The position numbers and the translations under genes are program-made. DNA of 64,000 nt from Roseburia hominis A2-183 (GTDB lineage Bacteria > Bacillota > Clostridia > Lachnospirales > Lachnospiraceae), in contig NC_015977.1 of NCBI RefSeq assembly GCF_000225345.1, positions 337,501 through 401,500 of the forward strand. Direction: 5' to 3'. The notes under the pieces are model-generated. The model did not search any database and had not been told where the DNA came from. It worked only from the letters and a program-made list of their open reading frames with translations. The first letter of the stretch is position 1. Each line of letters opens with the position of its first letter. Shown here in pieces: positions 44,637-52,404 of the stretch.

Positions 44637-45468
44637 ACCGTTTTTTCCTCTGGCTGATAGGCGTTCCCATTTTCTTTGATTTTTTGAGAATCCGAATCAG
44701 CCAGCGAAATTCTTCGTCTGACAGATTTTTATAGTTGATGCCGAGCTGTTTGCAGTAAAGTACAACGAGCTTTTCATCCCGGCTGCCCTTGAAATTTTCG
44801 ACCGCTTCCAGATTTTCTTTCAGTTCATCGGCAACGGTGGTCTGGGGCGCACTTTCACTGTCCTTTTTGTGAGCTTCCCGAATATCCCGGATAATGAGAT
44901 TGAGGTCATCCCGTACCATGTGACTGAAATATTCATCATCACTGATATGGGCAGCTTGCAGCACCTTCAAATGCGGGTCATCTTCGCCGGGGCGATACCG
45001 TTCAATGATTTCATGCCGGACGGTATCGACAAGGGCGTTGAGGTTTTGAATCTGCATGGTGGCAATCCCATCCACATAAATCTCAATGTCCGCAAGAAAC
45101 TTGATAAAGTCCTTATGGGTGGCAAGCTCACAGAGCAGACGGTTGTTAATCCGACCGCTTTTCAGAAGTGCTACCATCTCATCACTCAAATGCAGCTCCC
45201 TTAATGGCGTGTTGATCTCTGCCCGGTTCTCTGTCCGGCAAAAGAGATAATCAAGGGACACCCCATAAAAATCTGCCAGCAGGATAAGGTTGCCATGATT
45301 GATTTCCTTATAGTCATCTTTTTCATAACTGCCAAGAGCCGATTTTGAAATACCCGTTTGTTCAGCCAGTTCTTCCAGTTTTAATCCTTTGTTTAATCGT
45401 AAATCTTTTAGCCGTTCCTGTATTGTAGTAGCTCCGTTCATTGAAGCAGTTCCCCCTTCTGACGACAT
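44635..45468 (-). CDS. XRE family transcriptional regulator
   Basis: This 277-residue protein has an N-terminal HTH_XRE (IQERLKDLRLNKGLKLEELAEQTGISKSALGSYEKDDYKE, about 17-56). A long helical C-terminal domain may sense a signal or dimerise. MNGATTIQERL at 45441 is an alternative start. A perfect inverted repeat upstream (45480-45503) looks like its operator. It probably governs the neighbouring mobile genes. Confidence 0.82.
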   Translation of the reverse strand: MSSEGGTASMNGATTIQERLKDLRLNKGLKLEELAEQTGISKSALGSYEKDDYKEINHGNLILLADFYGVSLDYLFCRTENRAEINTPLRELHLSDEMVALLKSGRINNRLLCELATHKDFIKFLADIEIYVDGIATMQIQNLNALVDTVRHEIIERYRPGEDDPHLKVLQAAHISDDEYFSHMVRDDLNLIIRDIREAHKKDSESAPQTTVADELKENLEAVENFKGSRDEKLVVLYCKQLGINYKNLSDEEFRWLIRILKKSKKMGTPISQRKKR

Positions 45469-45479
45469 TTATAACCGTT

Positions 45480-45503
45480 GAATTGATTATACCATATCAA
45501 TTC
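45480..45503. promoter_or_regulatory. Predicted operator for the XRE regulator
   Basis: GAATTGAT (45480-45487) mirrors ATCAATTC (45496-45503) with an 8-nt spacer that contains the -10-like GGTATAATC on the minus strand. Placed 12 bp before the regulator start, it fits autorepression. Confidence 0.6.
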
Positions 45504-45924
45504 CGCAATCGTGGAAATTTCTGATTTTTACCCCGAATTCCTACTTTGTGGACATACGGCACAGGGCACAAAAATGTTCTATGATACAGGTAGTTCATCG
45601 ATGGATTATTCCAATCGAATGACCAGCCTGTGTGGGATATGCTTCCCCGGCGATGTAGCGCCATGACTTTTGGCAGGGATATGGAGGAACCCTGACCGAA
45701 ACGAGCGTACCAAAGGGAGCAATACGCCGCTGTGAGATTCAGGGGAGGAACGACACCGGGGAGAACTGGCGAACTGATACCGAAATGATACCGAAACACG
45801 ACAATCTGATAGGGGGATAGTCTACCCTATTGCTGATACTTCTGGAGATTTTAGACGGCTCTATGACCGTAATTTTGCCGAAAATCGCCCCGAAACTATA
45901 CACTAAAACGGGAGGAAACGCAAT
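45504..45924. other. Gene-free stretch, remnant of an element
   Basis: I see no credible gene in 421 bp. The right part shares words with the region before 38982 (GATACCGAAATGATACCGA here, AATGATACCGAGATGATAC there). This suggests a decayed copy of the relaxase-end segment of an element C-type module. Confidence 0.45.
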
Positions 45925-46113
45925 ATGCCGAGAATGAGCAAAAAGAGGAAGCATGAGCTTTCTTTTTACCTCAATGACCGGGGGCGTGTCACTTACAACG
46001 AATTATGCCGGAAATGCAAGCATGGGTGCAAGCAGAGCTTCCGGGCGGTTGTGGTTGACTGCCCCCGTTATTTATCCAAAAGAGCAAAGAAAAAGGAGGA
46101 ACACACCGAATGA
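45925..46113 (+). CDS. Small cysteine-containing basic protein, second copy
   Basis: This 62-residue paralog of the protein at 38982 has MPRMSKKRKHELSFYL, VTYNELCRKCKHGCKQSFRA and DCPRYLSKRAKKK. GGGAGG precedes it. It overlaps the next gene by four bases. Function unknown. Confidence 0.7.
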   Translation: MPRMSKKRKHELSFYLNDRGRVTYNELCRKCKHGCKQSFRAVVVDCPRYLSKRAKKKEEHTE

Positions 46114-46451
46114 ATTTTGAATTTATGACGATAGGCACACCGTTGCCGCCCTGTATGCCCTTTCCCAGAGCGTTGACAGGATTTCCAGTCAGCAGCACCG
46201 CAAAGGTCATGTACTGCCGGATGTTGGACGCTATGCTATCCAACGGACAGGAGGACGAGAACGGAATCCTGTTTATCTGCTTCCCTGTCACAGCCATTGC
46301 CGCAGTCCTGTCCCGCAGCCCCATGACGGTCAAGCGTTCTCTGAATGAACTGGAAACCGCCGGACTGATCATGCGAGTGCGTCAGGGCGTTGGAGAACCA
46401 AACAGGATTTATGTGCTGATACCGGGAAAGGAGGACGCTGCCCTTGCCTGA
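46110..46451 (+). CDS. Replication initiator N-terminal domain-like protein
   Basis: This 113-residue protein resembles the RepA N-terminal winged helix (LPPCMPFPRALTGFPVSSTAKVMYCRML, then SRSPMTVKRSLNELETAGLIMRVRQG). It is shorter than full initiators, and the C-terminal part is missing or never existed. It is coupled to the Cys-rich gene by ATGA and overlaps DUF3847 by 8 bp. Confidence 0.72.
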   Translation: MNFEFMTIGTPLPPCMPFPRALTGFPVSSTAKVMYCRMLDAMLSNGQEDENGILFICFPVTAIAAVLSRSPMTVKRSLNELETAGLIMRVRQGVGEPNRIYVLIPGKEDAALA

Positions 46452-46740
46452 TACCTCAAAGCTGGAAAAGCTCAACCGAGAGTTGGAAAAGAGTGAAAAG
46501 AAACTGCGGAAAGCCATCAATGATGAAAAGGCATTGCAGCACCAGCTAAAGCAGCTTACCCGAAAAGAACGGACACACCGGCTCTGTACTCGTGGCGGTA
46601 TGCTGGAAAGTTTTCTGCAAGAGCCGGAACGCCTGACAGATGATGATGTCATGCTGTTGTTGACACTCATTTTTCACAGGCAGGACACGCAGGAACTATT
46701 GAAGAAACTGCTGGAACGTGAGAAGCCGGAAACCCCTTAG
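46444..46740 (+). CDS. DUF3847 protein with TTG start
   Basis: This 98-residue protein has coiled-coil residues 5-40 (KLEKLNRELEKSEKKLRKAI) and the family motif ERTHRLCTRGGMLESFL. The TTG at 46444 follows GGAAAGGAGG. It lies directly before an oriT, but the expected relaxase gene is missing, so it is an orphan mobilization accessory protein. Confidence 0.75.
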   Translation: MPDTSKLEKLNRELEKSEKKLRKAINDEKALQHQLKQLTRKERTHRLCTRGGMLESFLQEPERLTDDDVMLLLTLIFHRQDTQELLKKLLEREKPETP

Positions 46741-46746
46741 TTTACT

Positions 46747-46788
46747 AAGGGCGCAATTATACACCACCCAAAGGTTGGTGCATTGCGT
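46747..46788 (+). other. MOBQ-type oriT without a relaxase
   Basis: AAGGGCGCAATTATA (46747-46761) is followed by the hairpin CACCACCC-AAA-GGTTGGTG (46762-46780). ATTGCG (46782-46787) mirrors CGCAAT. The first 15 bases resemble the Agrobacterium Ti plasmid oriT core (MOBQ). No MobA/MobL gene follows; 46789-47090 is GC-rich tail sequence without a gene. Confidence 0.75.
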
Positions 46789-47092
46789 TCTCCGAAGGCT
46801 CCTTGCCGGAGGGCTGTGATTTTTCGCAGTCATGGTCTGCTCCAAATCATACAGGGGACGCTACGCTTCCCCTGCGCTGGCTACCGCCAGCTACCCTTTT
46901 GTGGACTTGTCATCTGGGGACACCTTGCGTTGCAAGCTGTTCCCAGCCGACAAGTTTCATAAAATATGCTATCTTTTCGATAGGCAATAAAGTATAATAA
47001 AGTCAGCAATAAATCGGAATTTTACGGTCAGTAAGGAATGCGTAAAGTTATATGATTGTATTATAAGCGATTTGTTAAATTTTTATAACCAC

Positions 47093-47121
47093 TTGTATTT
47101 GCCTGCGATTTATGGTATAAT
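47093..47121 (+). promoter_or_regulatory. Predicted promoter of the ABC-F gene
   Basis: TTGTAT (47093-47098), 17 nt, TATAAT (47116-47121) is a strong sigma-A promoter. It leaves a leader of about 360 nt before the ABC-F start. Confidence 0.82.
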
Positions 47122-47149
47122 ATTTTGAAATTTAGAAAGAGGTGGGAAG

Positions 47150-47450
47150 ATGATTAACTTTTCTTGCAAATAAAATCAAAATATGCGGTAGTGCTATACT
47201 TTGGCATTATTGTGTCTATTGCAAGAAAGTTATATGTCTATCTTACTCAATATAGTGCTGTTGCCACTTTTGCTTAGTGGTGTTATTTTATGCTATGACG
47301 AGCTGCAAGGATAAACTTTCTTGTGGCTCTTATTTTGTTTTGGAGGTGCTTTATGAATAGTGCAGAACAGATAGTTACACATGATTCACTCCGTATAGTG
47401 TCGGTTCCTTTTGGTGAAATCTATACGTAGTAAACATTCACCGAACCGAC
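47150..47450 (+). promoter_or_regulatory. Attenuator leader with three small ORFs
   Basis: ORF 1 is MINFSCK (47150-47173) behind AGAGGTGGG. ORF 2 is hydrophobic, MSILLNIVLLPLLLSGVILC and six more residues (47234-47314). ORF 3 is MNSAEQIVTHDSLRIVSVPF and five more residues (47353-47430) behind GGAGG. TTGCAAGAAAGTTAT (near 47219) can pair either with ACTTTTCTTGCAA upstream (inside ORF 1) or with ATAAACTTTCTTG downstream (47311). A final nested hairpin pairs GTCGGTT (47400-47406) with AACCGAC (47444-47450) and GGTGAA with TTCACC. Mutually exclusive stems and leader ORFs indicate antibiotic-induced attenuation. Confidence 0.65.
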
Positions 47451-47486
47451 TTTGTATCGTATGACATGCAAAGGAGGATAATATTT

Positions 47487-48947
47487 ATGTCAATGATTAA
47501 AATTGAAAACCTTACGTTTTCATATCCGACAAGTTATGATAATGTTTTTGAAAATGTCAGTTTCCAGGTTGATACCGATTGGAAGCTTGGTTTTGTGGGC
47601 AGAAACGGACGAGGTAAAACAACCTTTCTGAATCTTCTGCTTGGGAAATATGAGTATAGTGGAAAAATCCTATCATCCGTACAGTTTGATTATTTTCCTT
47701 ATCCCGTTTCAGATAAGAATCGTATTACAGAGGATATATTGCAGGAGATTTGCCCACTTGCGGAAGAATGGGAACTTATGCGAGAACTTTCTTATCTTGA
47801 TGTTGATGTCGATGTGCTTTGGCGACCTTTTGAAACACTTTCCAACGGAGAGCAGACAAAGGTTTTGATTGCCGCTCTTTTTCTTAATGAAGGGCATTTC
47901 CTACTGATTGATGAACCTACCAACCATTTGGATGCCAAAGCGAGAAAAAGTGTGGCGGCATATCTGAAAAAGAAAAAGGGATTCATCTTAGTTTCTCACG
48001 ATCGTCGCTTTCTTGACGATTGTGTTGACTATATTCTATCGATTAACCGAGCGAATATCGAAGTGCAAAGAGGAAACTTTTCATCATGGATGTCAAATTT
48101 TGAGCGACAGCAAGAATTTGAACTGGCTCAGAACGAACGTTTGCAAAAGGACATCAGACGATTACAGCAGTCGGCAAAACGCGCTGCAGTATGGTCTGAA
48201 CGTGTAGAAGCTTCCAAAATTGGGGCAGCAGATAAAGGTTATGTCGGTCATAAAGCCGCCAAAATGATGAAGCGTTCAAAATCTATAGAAGCGAGACAAC
48301 AACAGACAATCGAACAAAAATCAGCATTGCTGAAAAATATGGAAACCGCAGAAGCCCTCAAGATACAACCGCTTAATTACCATACAGATTTGCTTGCATC
48401 ATTATCGAATGTAGTAGTTTATTATGATGGCATTTCAGTTTGTGAACCCGTTTCGTTTGAAATAAGACAGGGAGAACGCATTGTGCTTGATGGAAAGAAC
48501 GGCAGTGGCAAAAGTAGCCTGTTAAAGTTGGTAGTCGGGCAGTCCATAGATTATACGGGTACAGTAACACTTGGCTCTGGGCTTGTAATTTCTTATGTGC
48601 CACAGGATACATCGTATTTATGTGGAACCCTTTCCGAGTTTGCAGAAGAAAACAACCTTGATGAAAGTTTGTTCAAGGCAATTCTTAGGAAAATGGACTT
48701 TGAGCGTGTACAGTTTGAAAAGGATATTAAAGACTTTTCTGGCGGGCAAAAGAAGAAAGTCCTAATTGCGAAAAGCCTTTGTGAAAAGGCACACTTGTAT
48801 GTATGGGATGAACCGCTCAACTTTATTGATGTGTACTCACGTATGCAGATTGAACAACTCATAACGGAGTTTGCCCCGACCATGCTCCTGGTAGAACATG
48901 ACAGTGTTTTTCGAGATACTGTGGCAAGTAAAATTGTGAATATCTAA
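47487..48947 (+). CDS. ABC-F ribosomal protection protein, Lsa-like
   Basis: This 486-residue soluble protein has two ABC domains and no membrane segment. Domain 1: Walker A GRNGRGKTT (about 36-44), signature LSNGEQTK, Walker B LLIDEPTNHLD. An interdomain linker of about 190-290 is basic and coiled (RLQKDIRRLQQSAKRAAVW). Domain 2: GKNGSGKSS, FSGGQKKKV, and VWDEPLNFIDV. This is the architecture of antibiotic-resistance ABC-F proteins of the Lsa type, which free ribosomes from lincosamides, streptogramin A and pleuromutilins. The exact drug profile cannot be read from sequence. The start is ATG 47487, 9 nt after AGGAGG. Confidence 0.88.
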   Translation: MSMIKIENLTFSYPTSYDNVFENVSFQVDTDWKLGFVGRNGRGKTTFLNLLLGKYEYSGKILSSVQFDYFPYPVSDKNRITEDILQEICPLAEEWELMRELSYLDVDVDVLWRPFETLSNGEQTKVLIAALFLNEGHFLLIDEPTNHLDAKARKSVAAYLKKKKGFILVSHDRRFLDDCVDYILSINRANIEVQRGNFSSWMSNFERQQEFELAQNERLQKDIRRLQQSAKRAAVWSERVEASKIGAADKGYVGHKAAKMMKRSKSIEARQQQTIEQKSALLKNMETAEALKIQPLNYHTDLLASLSNVVVYYDGISVCEPVSFEIRQGERIVLDGKNGSGKSSLLKLVVGQSIDYTGTVTLGSGLVISYVPQDTSYLCGTLSEFAEENNLDESLFKAILRKMDFERVQFEKDIKDFSGGQKKKVLIAKSLCEKAHLYVWDEPLNFIDVYSRMQIEQLITEFAPTMLLVEHDSVFRDTVASKIVNI

Positions 48948-49070
48948 ATTGGTTCTTCCGCAATTTTACGTTTTTCGCTTTAATAAAAATGGAGAATGCT
49001 GATTTACACTGGCATTCCAGTATTGAAAAATTACAAAATACGGATAATTGCGTAAGAACCTCTAAATTAA
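48947..49070. repeat. Long imperfect inverted repeat after the ABC-F gene
   Basis: GGTTCTTCCGCAATT (48951-48965) mirrors AATTGCGTAAGAACC (49046-49060) with one mismatch. AAATT words continue outside, and an inner pair GGAGAATGC/GCATTCC lies around 48991-49018. It may be a terminator-like structure or the ends of a small non-autonomous element. Confidence 0.5.
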
Positions 49071-49187
49071 AATAATTGTATGGGTTAATTCCAGCTTTAC
49101 AGAGACTCAAATTCCAGTTTGCCGAAATATTTTTATAACTTTCCCTATTTTACAGGCTTTTTAGCCTATTCATTAGTGAAATGATAT

Positions 49188-49245
49188 GTATTTTCCCTTA
49201 TTTTTGCCCTTATGAGATAATCGTAAGGGAAATAAGGGAAAGTTT
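49188..49245. other. Left attachment region of element D
   Basis: TTTCCCTTATTT mirrors AAATAAGGGAAA, with an inner CCCTTA/TAAGGG pair. The core CCCTTATGAG...TCGTAA is at 49207-49226. It lies just downstream of the integrase stop at 49249. Palindromic arms of this sort are common integrase binding sites. Confidence 0.55.
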
Positions 49246-49248
49246 TAT

Positions 49249-50544
49249 TTAGTCGTTGCCTACCACTTTATCAAGTAACTTTGCGGATTCCCGTTTGGCT
49301 TTTCTCGTGGAGTGGGCGTAGACATTCATTGTGGTACTGACATCTGAGTGTCCTAACAGTTCCTGCACATCCTTTGGTGCTGCTCCGTTTGCCAGAAGGT
49401 TGCTTGTATAGGTGTGTCGCAGCTGGTGAAAATGAAATCCTTCAAATCCATCCAGTTTCTGAGCAATCTTCCTACAAATAGTTCCTAACGTGCTTGGCAG
49501 TTCCAAACTTCCATCCGGTCTTAAGCAGACAAAGGATATTTCCTTATAATCTTCTGGAACATTCTCTGTTCCGTCCAGATGATAGAACTCATAGTAAACT
49601 CTGTTTTTGTCTTTTACTTCTCTGTAGTAGTTTTTATGGTAAAGTTCTCCGTACTGCATTCGGTTTTTAAGTTGTTCCTTTCGGGCATTGCGAAGAATCT
49701 CTGCCAGTGTATCTCCAAAATCAACAATCCTTACCTTTTTTCGTTTGGTTGGTCCGATGATATTCTTGTGCCTTGAACCATCATATCGGATACTGCGTCT
49801 GATTGTAAGGCACTGTTCTTCAAGATTCACGTCCTGCCATGCCAGACCACAGGCTTCACCGATACGAAGTCCTGCATAATAAGCTATCTGGATTGGAAGT
49901 ATTGCCGGTGGATTGTAATTCTGTAGAAATTCAATCAGTCTTTCATAATCCTCTCGTGGAATTGGCTGTATATCGCCATCCATGTCATCATCGGAAAACA
50001 GGTCAACCTCATCCGTCTGGTATTTCAGCTTAATATACTGCATCGGATTGAAAGTGATATATTGCTTTGGTGATACTGCAAATCGGAATGACTGCTGTAA
50101 TACTGCCGAGAAAGAACGAATGTAATCTTTGCTATAACCTTTTCTTTCTGAACCATCTGGATAAGTGCCACCAAAGGAAAGCAGATTGAAGAAGGCTTGT
50201 AAATGCTCAGATGTTACATTTTTCAACTTTCTCTCTGAAATTGGATGCTTCTTGATGTTGGTAATGGCACCGAGGTAATTCTGGACTGTCCCATTACTGA
50301 GCGTACCGGTCTTTAATTCTTCCTCTGCCCATATATCAAGTAATTCTCCAATTGTAATATTTTCCGACTTTGCAATGAATTTCTTGCTTTCGTAATCGTC
50401 CATTGCCTGACGGAGCAGTTTTTCCGTTTCACTTTTACTTTCTGTTCCAGCGTATTCTTTCTGAACCAGATTGCCGCTTGCATCTTCTACATAGAAGCGG
50501 TAGTACCATTTCTTTCCTTTTTTTCTTACAGATCCTTTTGCCAT
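49249..50544 (-). CDS. Tyrosine integrase of element D
   Basis: This 431-residue recombinase of the Tn916/lambda Int type has an N-terminal arm-binding domain (KKGKKWYYRFYVEDASGN, about 8-25) and a SAM-like core-binding domain (about 75-180). The catalytic domain has arginine in AGLRIGEACGL, HxLR in FHQLRHTYTSN, and the LLGHSDVSTTMNVYAH box with the nucleophile tyrosine. The start is ATG 50544, 9 nt after AAAGGAG; an earlier in-frame ATG at 50574 has no such site. It looks intact and should integrate and excise element D with Xis. Confidence 0.93.
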   Translation of the reverse strand: MAKGSVRKKGKKWYYRFYVEDASGNLVQKEYAGTESKSETEKLLRQAMDDYESKKFIAKSENITIGELLDIWAEEELKTGTLSNGTVQNYLGAITNIKKHPISERKLKNVTSEHLQAFFNLLSFGGTYPDGSERKGYSKDYIRSFSAVLQQSFRFAVSPKQYITFNPMQYIKLKYQTDEVDLFSDDDMDGDIQPIPREDYERLIEFLQNYNPPAILPIQIAYYAGLRIGEACGLAWQDVNLEEQCLTIRRSIRYDGSRHKNIIGPTKRKKVRIVDFGDTLAEILRNARKEQLKNRMQYGELYHKNYYREVKDKNRVYYEFYHLDGTENVPEDYKEISFVCLRPDGSLELPSTLGTICRKIAQKLDGFEGFHFHQLRHTYTSNLLANGAAPKDVQELLGHSDVSTTMNVYAHSTRKAKRESAKLLDKVVGND

Positions 50545-50630
50545 AATCGTGTGTCTCCTTTCGATATCAGACAATCGGAACTGATGAAATGCTTCTTGCG
50601 TGTAAGTATATCATAACTCCGGTTGTCGTT

Positions 50631-51260
50631 CTATACCGAATCGGAATCCTCATACAAAACTTCTGATAAAAGATTTTCAAGCCTTTGTTCTGCCATTTCC
50701 GGTTTCTTGGAATAAAGCCTTACGATATCTGCCATGTCGTTAAAGGCATTAACAGTGTGGGTGATCTCCCGGAGAAACATAATCTCGTTATATTCATCAT
50801 TCGATTCAAACCCCATTACTTTTGCAATATCAGCTTCATTCGTGTTGCCCTTGTAATTCTTGCAGGCAAACTGGAATGATTCCAGAAACAGGTTATATTG
50901 CTTTAACATCAACAGCAGTAAATCTTTGGAAAAAGCATCTTCCTTTTTACTAAGGTCGAGAGGTAACTGTTTGAGAATATCGCCCATTGCATCACGAATC
51001 TGTAATTCTTTCTTATCCGTAATATCGGTTTCGTATTCATCGGTTTCCCCTCTGAGCCATTCAATAGATACATGAAGTGCTTCCGAAAGACCTTCCAGCA
51101 CCATCTTTTTGGTATTGTCAATCGAACCATTCTCATAACGCAGGATTGTGGAAGCTGTAACTCCCATCTTCTCTGCAACATAAGGCTGTGTCAGATTTAA
51201 TTCCAGACGACGCTGTTTTGCCCTGCTGCCTATCAGCTTGCGTAGTTCTTTATCTTTCAT
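50631..51260 (-). CDS. XRE family repressor of element D
   Basis: This 209-residue regulator has an N-terminal HTH (KQRRLELNLTQPYVAEKMGVTASTILRYENGSID, about 15-48) and a helical C-terminal domain. It is transcribed away from xis. Two near-identical operators flank the xis promoter at 51312 and 51400. It most likely represses xis and itself, keeping the element integrated. Confidence 0.85.
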   Translation of the reverse strand: MKDKELRKLIGSRAKQRRLELNLTQPYVAEKMGVTASTILRYENGSIDNTKKMVLEGLSEALHVSIEWLRGETDEYETDITDKKELQIRDAMGDILKQLPLDLSKKEDAFSKDLLLLMLKQYNLFLESFQFACKNYKGNTNEADIAKVMGFESNDEYNEIMFLREITHTVNAFNDMADIVRLYSKKPEMAEQRLENLLSEVLYEDSDSV

Positions 51261-51311
51261 GCTGATTGCCTCCTTTTTCGGTATGTATGAATTATAGCAT
51301 GTACCTCACAT

Positions 51312-51328
51312 AATTGCAATATGCAATT
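51312..51328. promoter_or_regulatory. Operator 1 (AATTGCA-N3-TGCAATT)
   Basis: This is a perfect inverted repeat with 7-bp arms, located 52 bp before the XRE gene start and 30 bp upstream of the -35 of the xis promoter. It is nearly identical to operator 2. Confidence 0.75.
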
Positions 51329-51357
51329 TAATGATTATTTTTAAAATTTCATAACGC

Positions 51358-51386
51358 TTGACAACGCAATATAAAACCGCTATACT
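51358..51386 (+). promoter_or_regulatory. Promoter of xis
   Basis: TTGACA (51358-51363), 17 nt, TATACT (51381-51386). It is close to consensus and bracketed by the two operators. Confidence 0.85.
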
Positions 51387-51399
51387 AACAGCACAATAG

Positions 51400-51418
51400 A
51401 AATTGCATAATGCAATTT
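51400..51418. promoter_or_regulatory. Operator 2 (AAATTGCA-N3-TGCAATTT)
   Basis: This perfect inverted repeat has 8-bp arms and lies directly after the xis transcription start. Repressor bound here would block initiation or elongation. AAGGAGG of xis follows at once. Confidence 0.75.
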
Positions 51419-51434
51419 GCAAGGAGGTGACGAG

Positions 51435-51665
51435 ATGACGGAAAGAAAGATTGCATTATCCATCGAGGAAGCAGCCGACTATACAGGGATTGGCAGAAAC
51501 ACTTTGAGAAAACTGGTTGAATGGAAGAAACTTCCGGTATTAAAGGTTGGAAGAAAAGTCCTTATTAAAACTGACATTCTGGAAAAGTTCATGGAAGCCA
51601 ACGAGGGACGAGATCTGAGGGATAAAGGAAATGTAAAAGCTGTCACAAGAAATGTGGCAACTTAA
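51435..51665 (+). CDS. Excisionase-like DNA-binding protein
   Basis: This 76-residue winged-helix protein of the Tn916 Xis/excisionase type has IALSIEEAADYTGIGRNTLRKLVEWKKLPVLKVGRKVLI, then an acidic/basic tail. It starts at ATG 51435 behind AAGGAGG. It directs the integrase toward excision. It is controlled by the promoter and operators at 51312-51418. Confidence 0.85.
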   Translation: MTERKIALSIEEAADYTGIGRNTLRKLVEWKKLPVLKVGRKVLIKTDILEKFMEANEGRDLRDKGNVKAVTRNVAT

Positions 51666-51809
51666 AAAGGCGGCTTCTTACGAAACCGCCAAAGGTTCTA
51701 TCAGACCGAAGCCATGATATACCTACACGCAAGAGGATTATACCATGTGCTTCTCCTGATATGCAACCGGGAACTGTTGTTTATCGGAAAAAGAAAGGAT
51801 GAAGACGAT

Positions 51810-52124
51810 ATGGCGAAATCAACAAAGACTTATGAAGAAAGAATACGTGCATTAGAGAAAAAGGAACAGGAAAGCATTGAAGCTACAAAAAAGCTCATAG
51901 CACAGCGGAAGGAACTGGAAAAGAGAAAGAAAGCGGAAGAAAGTAAAAAACGAACCCACAGGCTCTGTCAGATTGGAGGAGCGGTGGAATCAGTTCTTGG
52001 CTGTCCGATTGAGGAGGAAGATTTACCAAAGTTGATAGGCTTCTTAAAAAGGCAGGAAACAAACGGGAAGTTTTTCTCAAAAGCGATGCAGAAAGAATTA
52101 GTTACAGACATGGAGGAAGTGTAA
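51810..52124 (+). CDS. DUF3847 protein (element D)
   Basis: This 104-residue protein has a coiled-coil N-terminus (YEERIRALEKKEQESIEATKK) and the motif KKRTHRLCQIGGAVESVLG. ATG 51810 follows GAAAGGA. An upstream ATG at 51714 would add 32 atypical residues. It lies directly before the oriT. Confidence 0.78.
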   Translation: MAKSTKTYEERIRALEKKEQESIEATKKLIAQRKELEKRKKAEESKKRTHRLCQIGGAVESVLGCPIEEEDLPKLIGFLKRQETNGKFFSKAMQKELVTDMEEV

Positions 52125-52169
52125 TGGCGGAGGGAGTGGGTTTTCCATTCCCTTCATTGCCTTTGAATG

Positions 52170-52210
52170 AAGGGCGCACTTATGGACAACCAGAGGTCGT
52201 CCTTATAAGT
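52170..52210 (+). other. MOBQ-type oriT (element D)
   Basis: AAGGGCGCACTTAT (52170-52183) is followed by the hairpin GGACAAC-CAGAG-GTCGTCC, extended by ACTTAT/ATAAGT (52179-52184 and 52205-52210). It lies between DUF3847 and the relaxase, like the copy at 9440. Confidence 0.75.
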
Positions 52211-52404
52211 TTGCCACAAGTGGCAACCGGTCTGCGCTTACGCTTGCCGGGCTCGTTCCGTCGGCGGGGCTTTCAGCCAGACCTGCTCATGCCGCAGGGG
52301 GCACTCTTGCGCAGAGGGCGTTCCGACAGCTTCACTCCTGCCAAACTAGAAGAAGATGCTGTCGGAAATCAATGCCGGATACGGCAGAAAGGGGGAATCG
52401 TATC

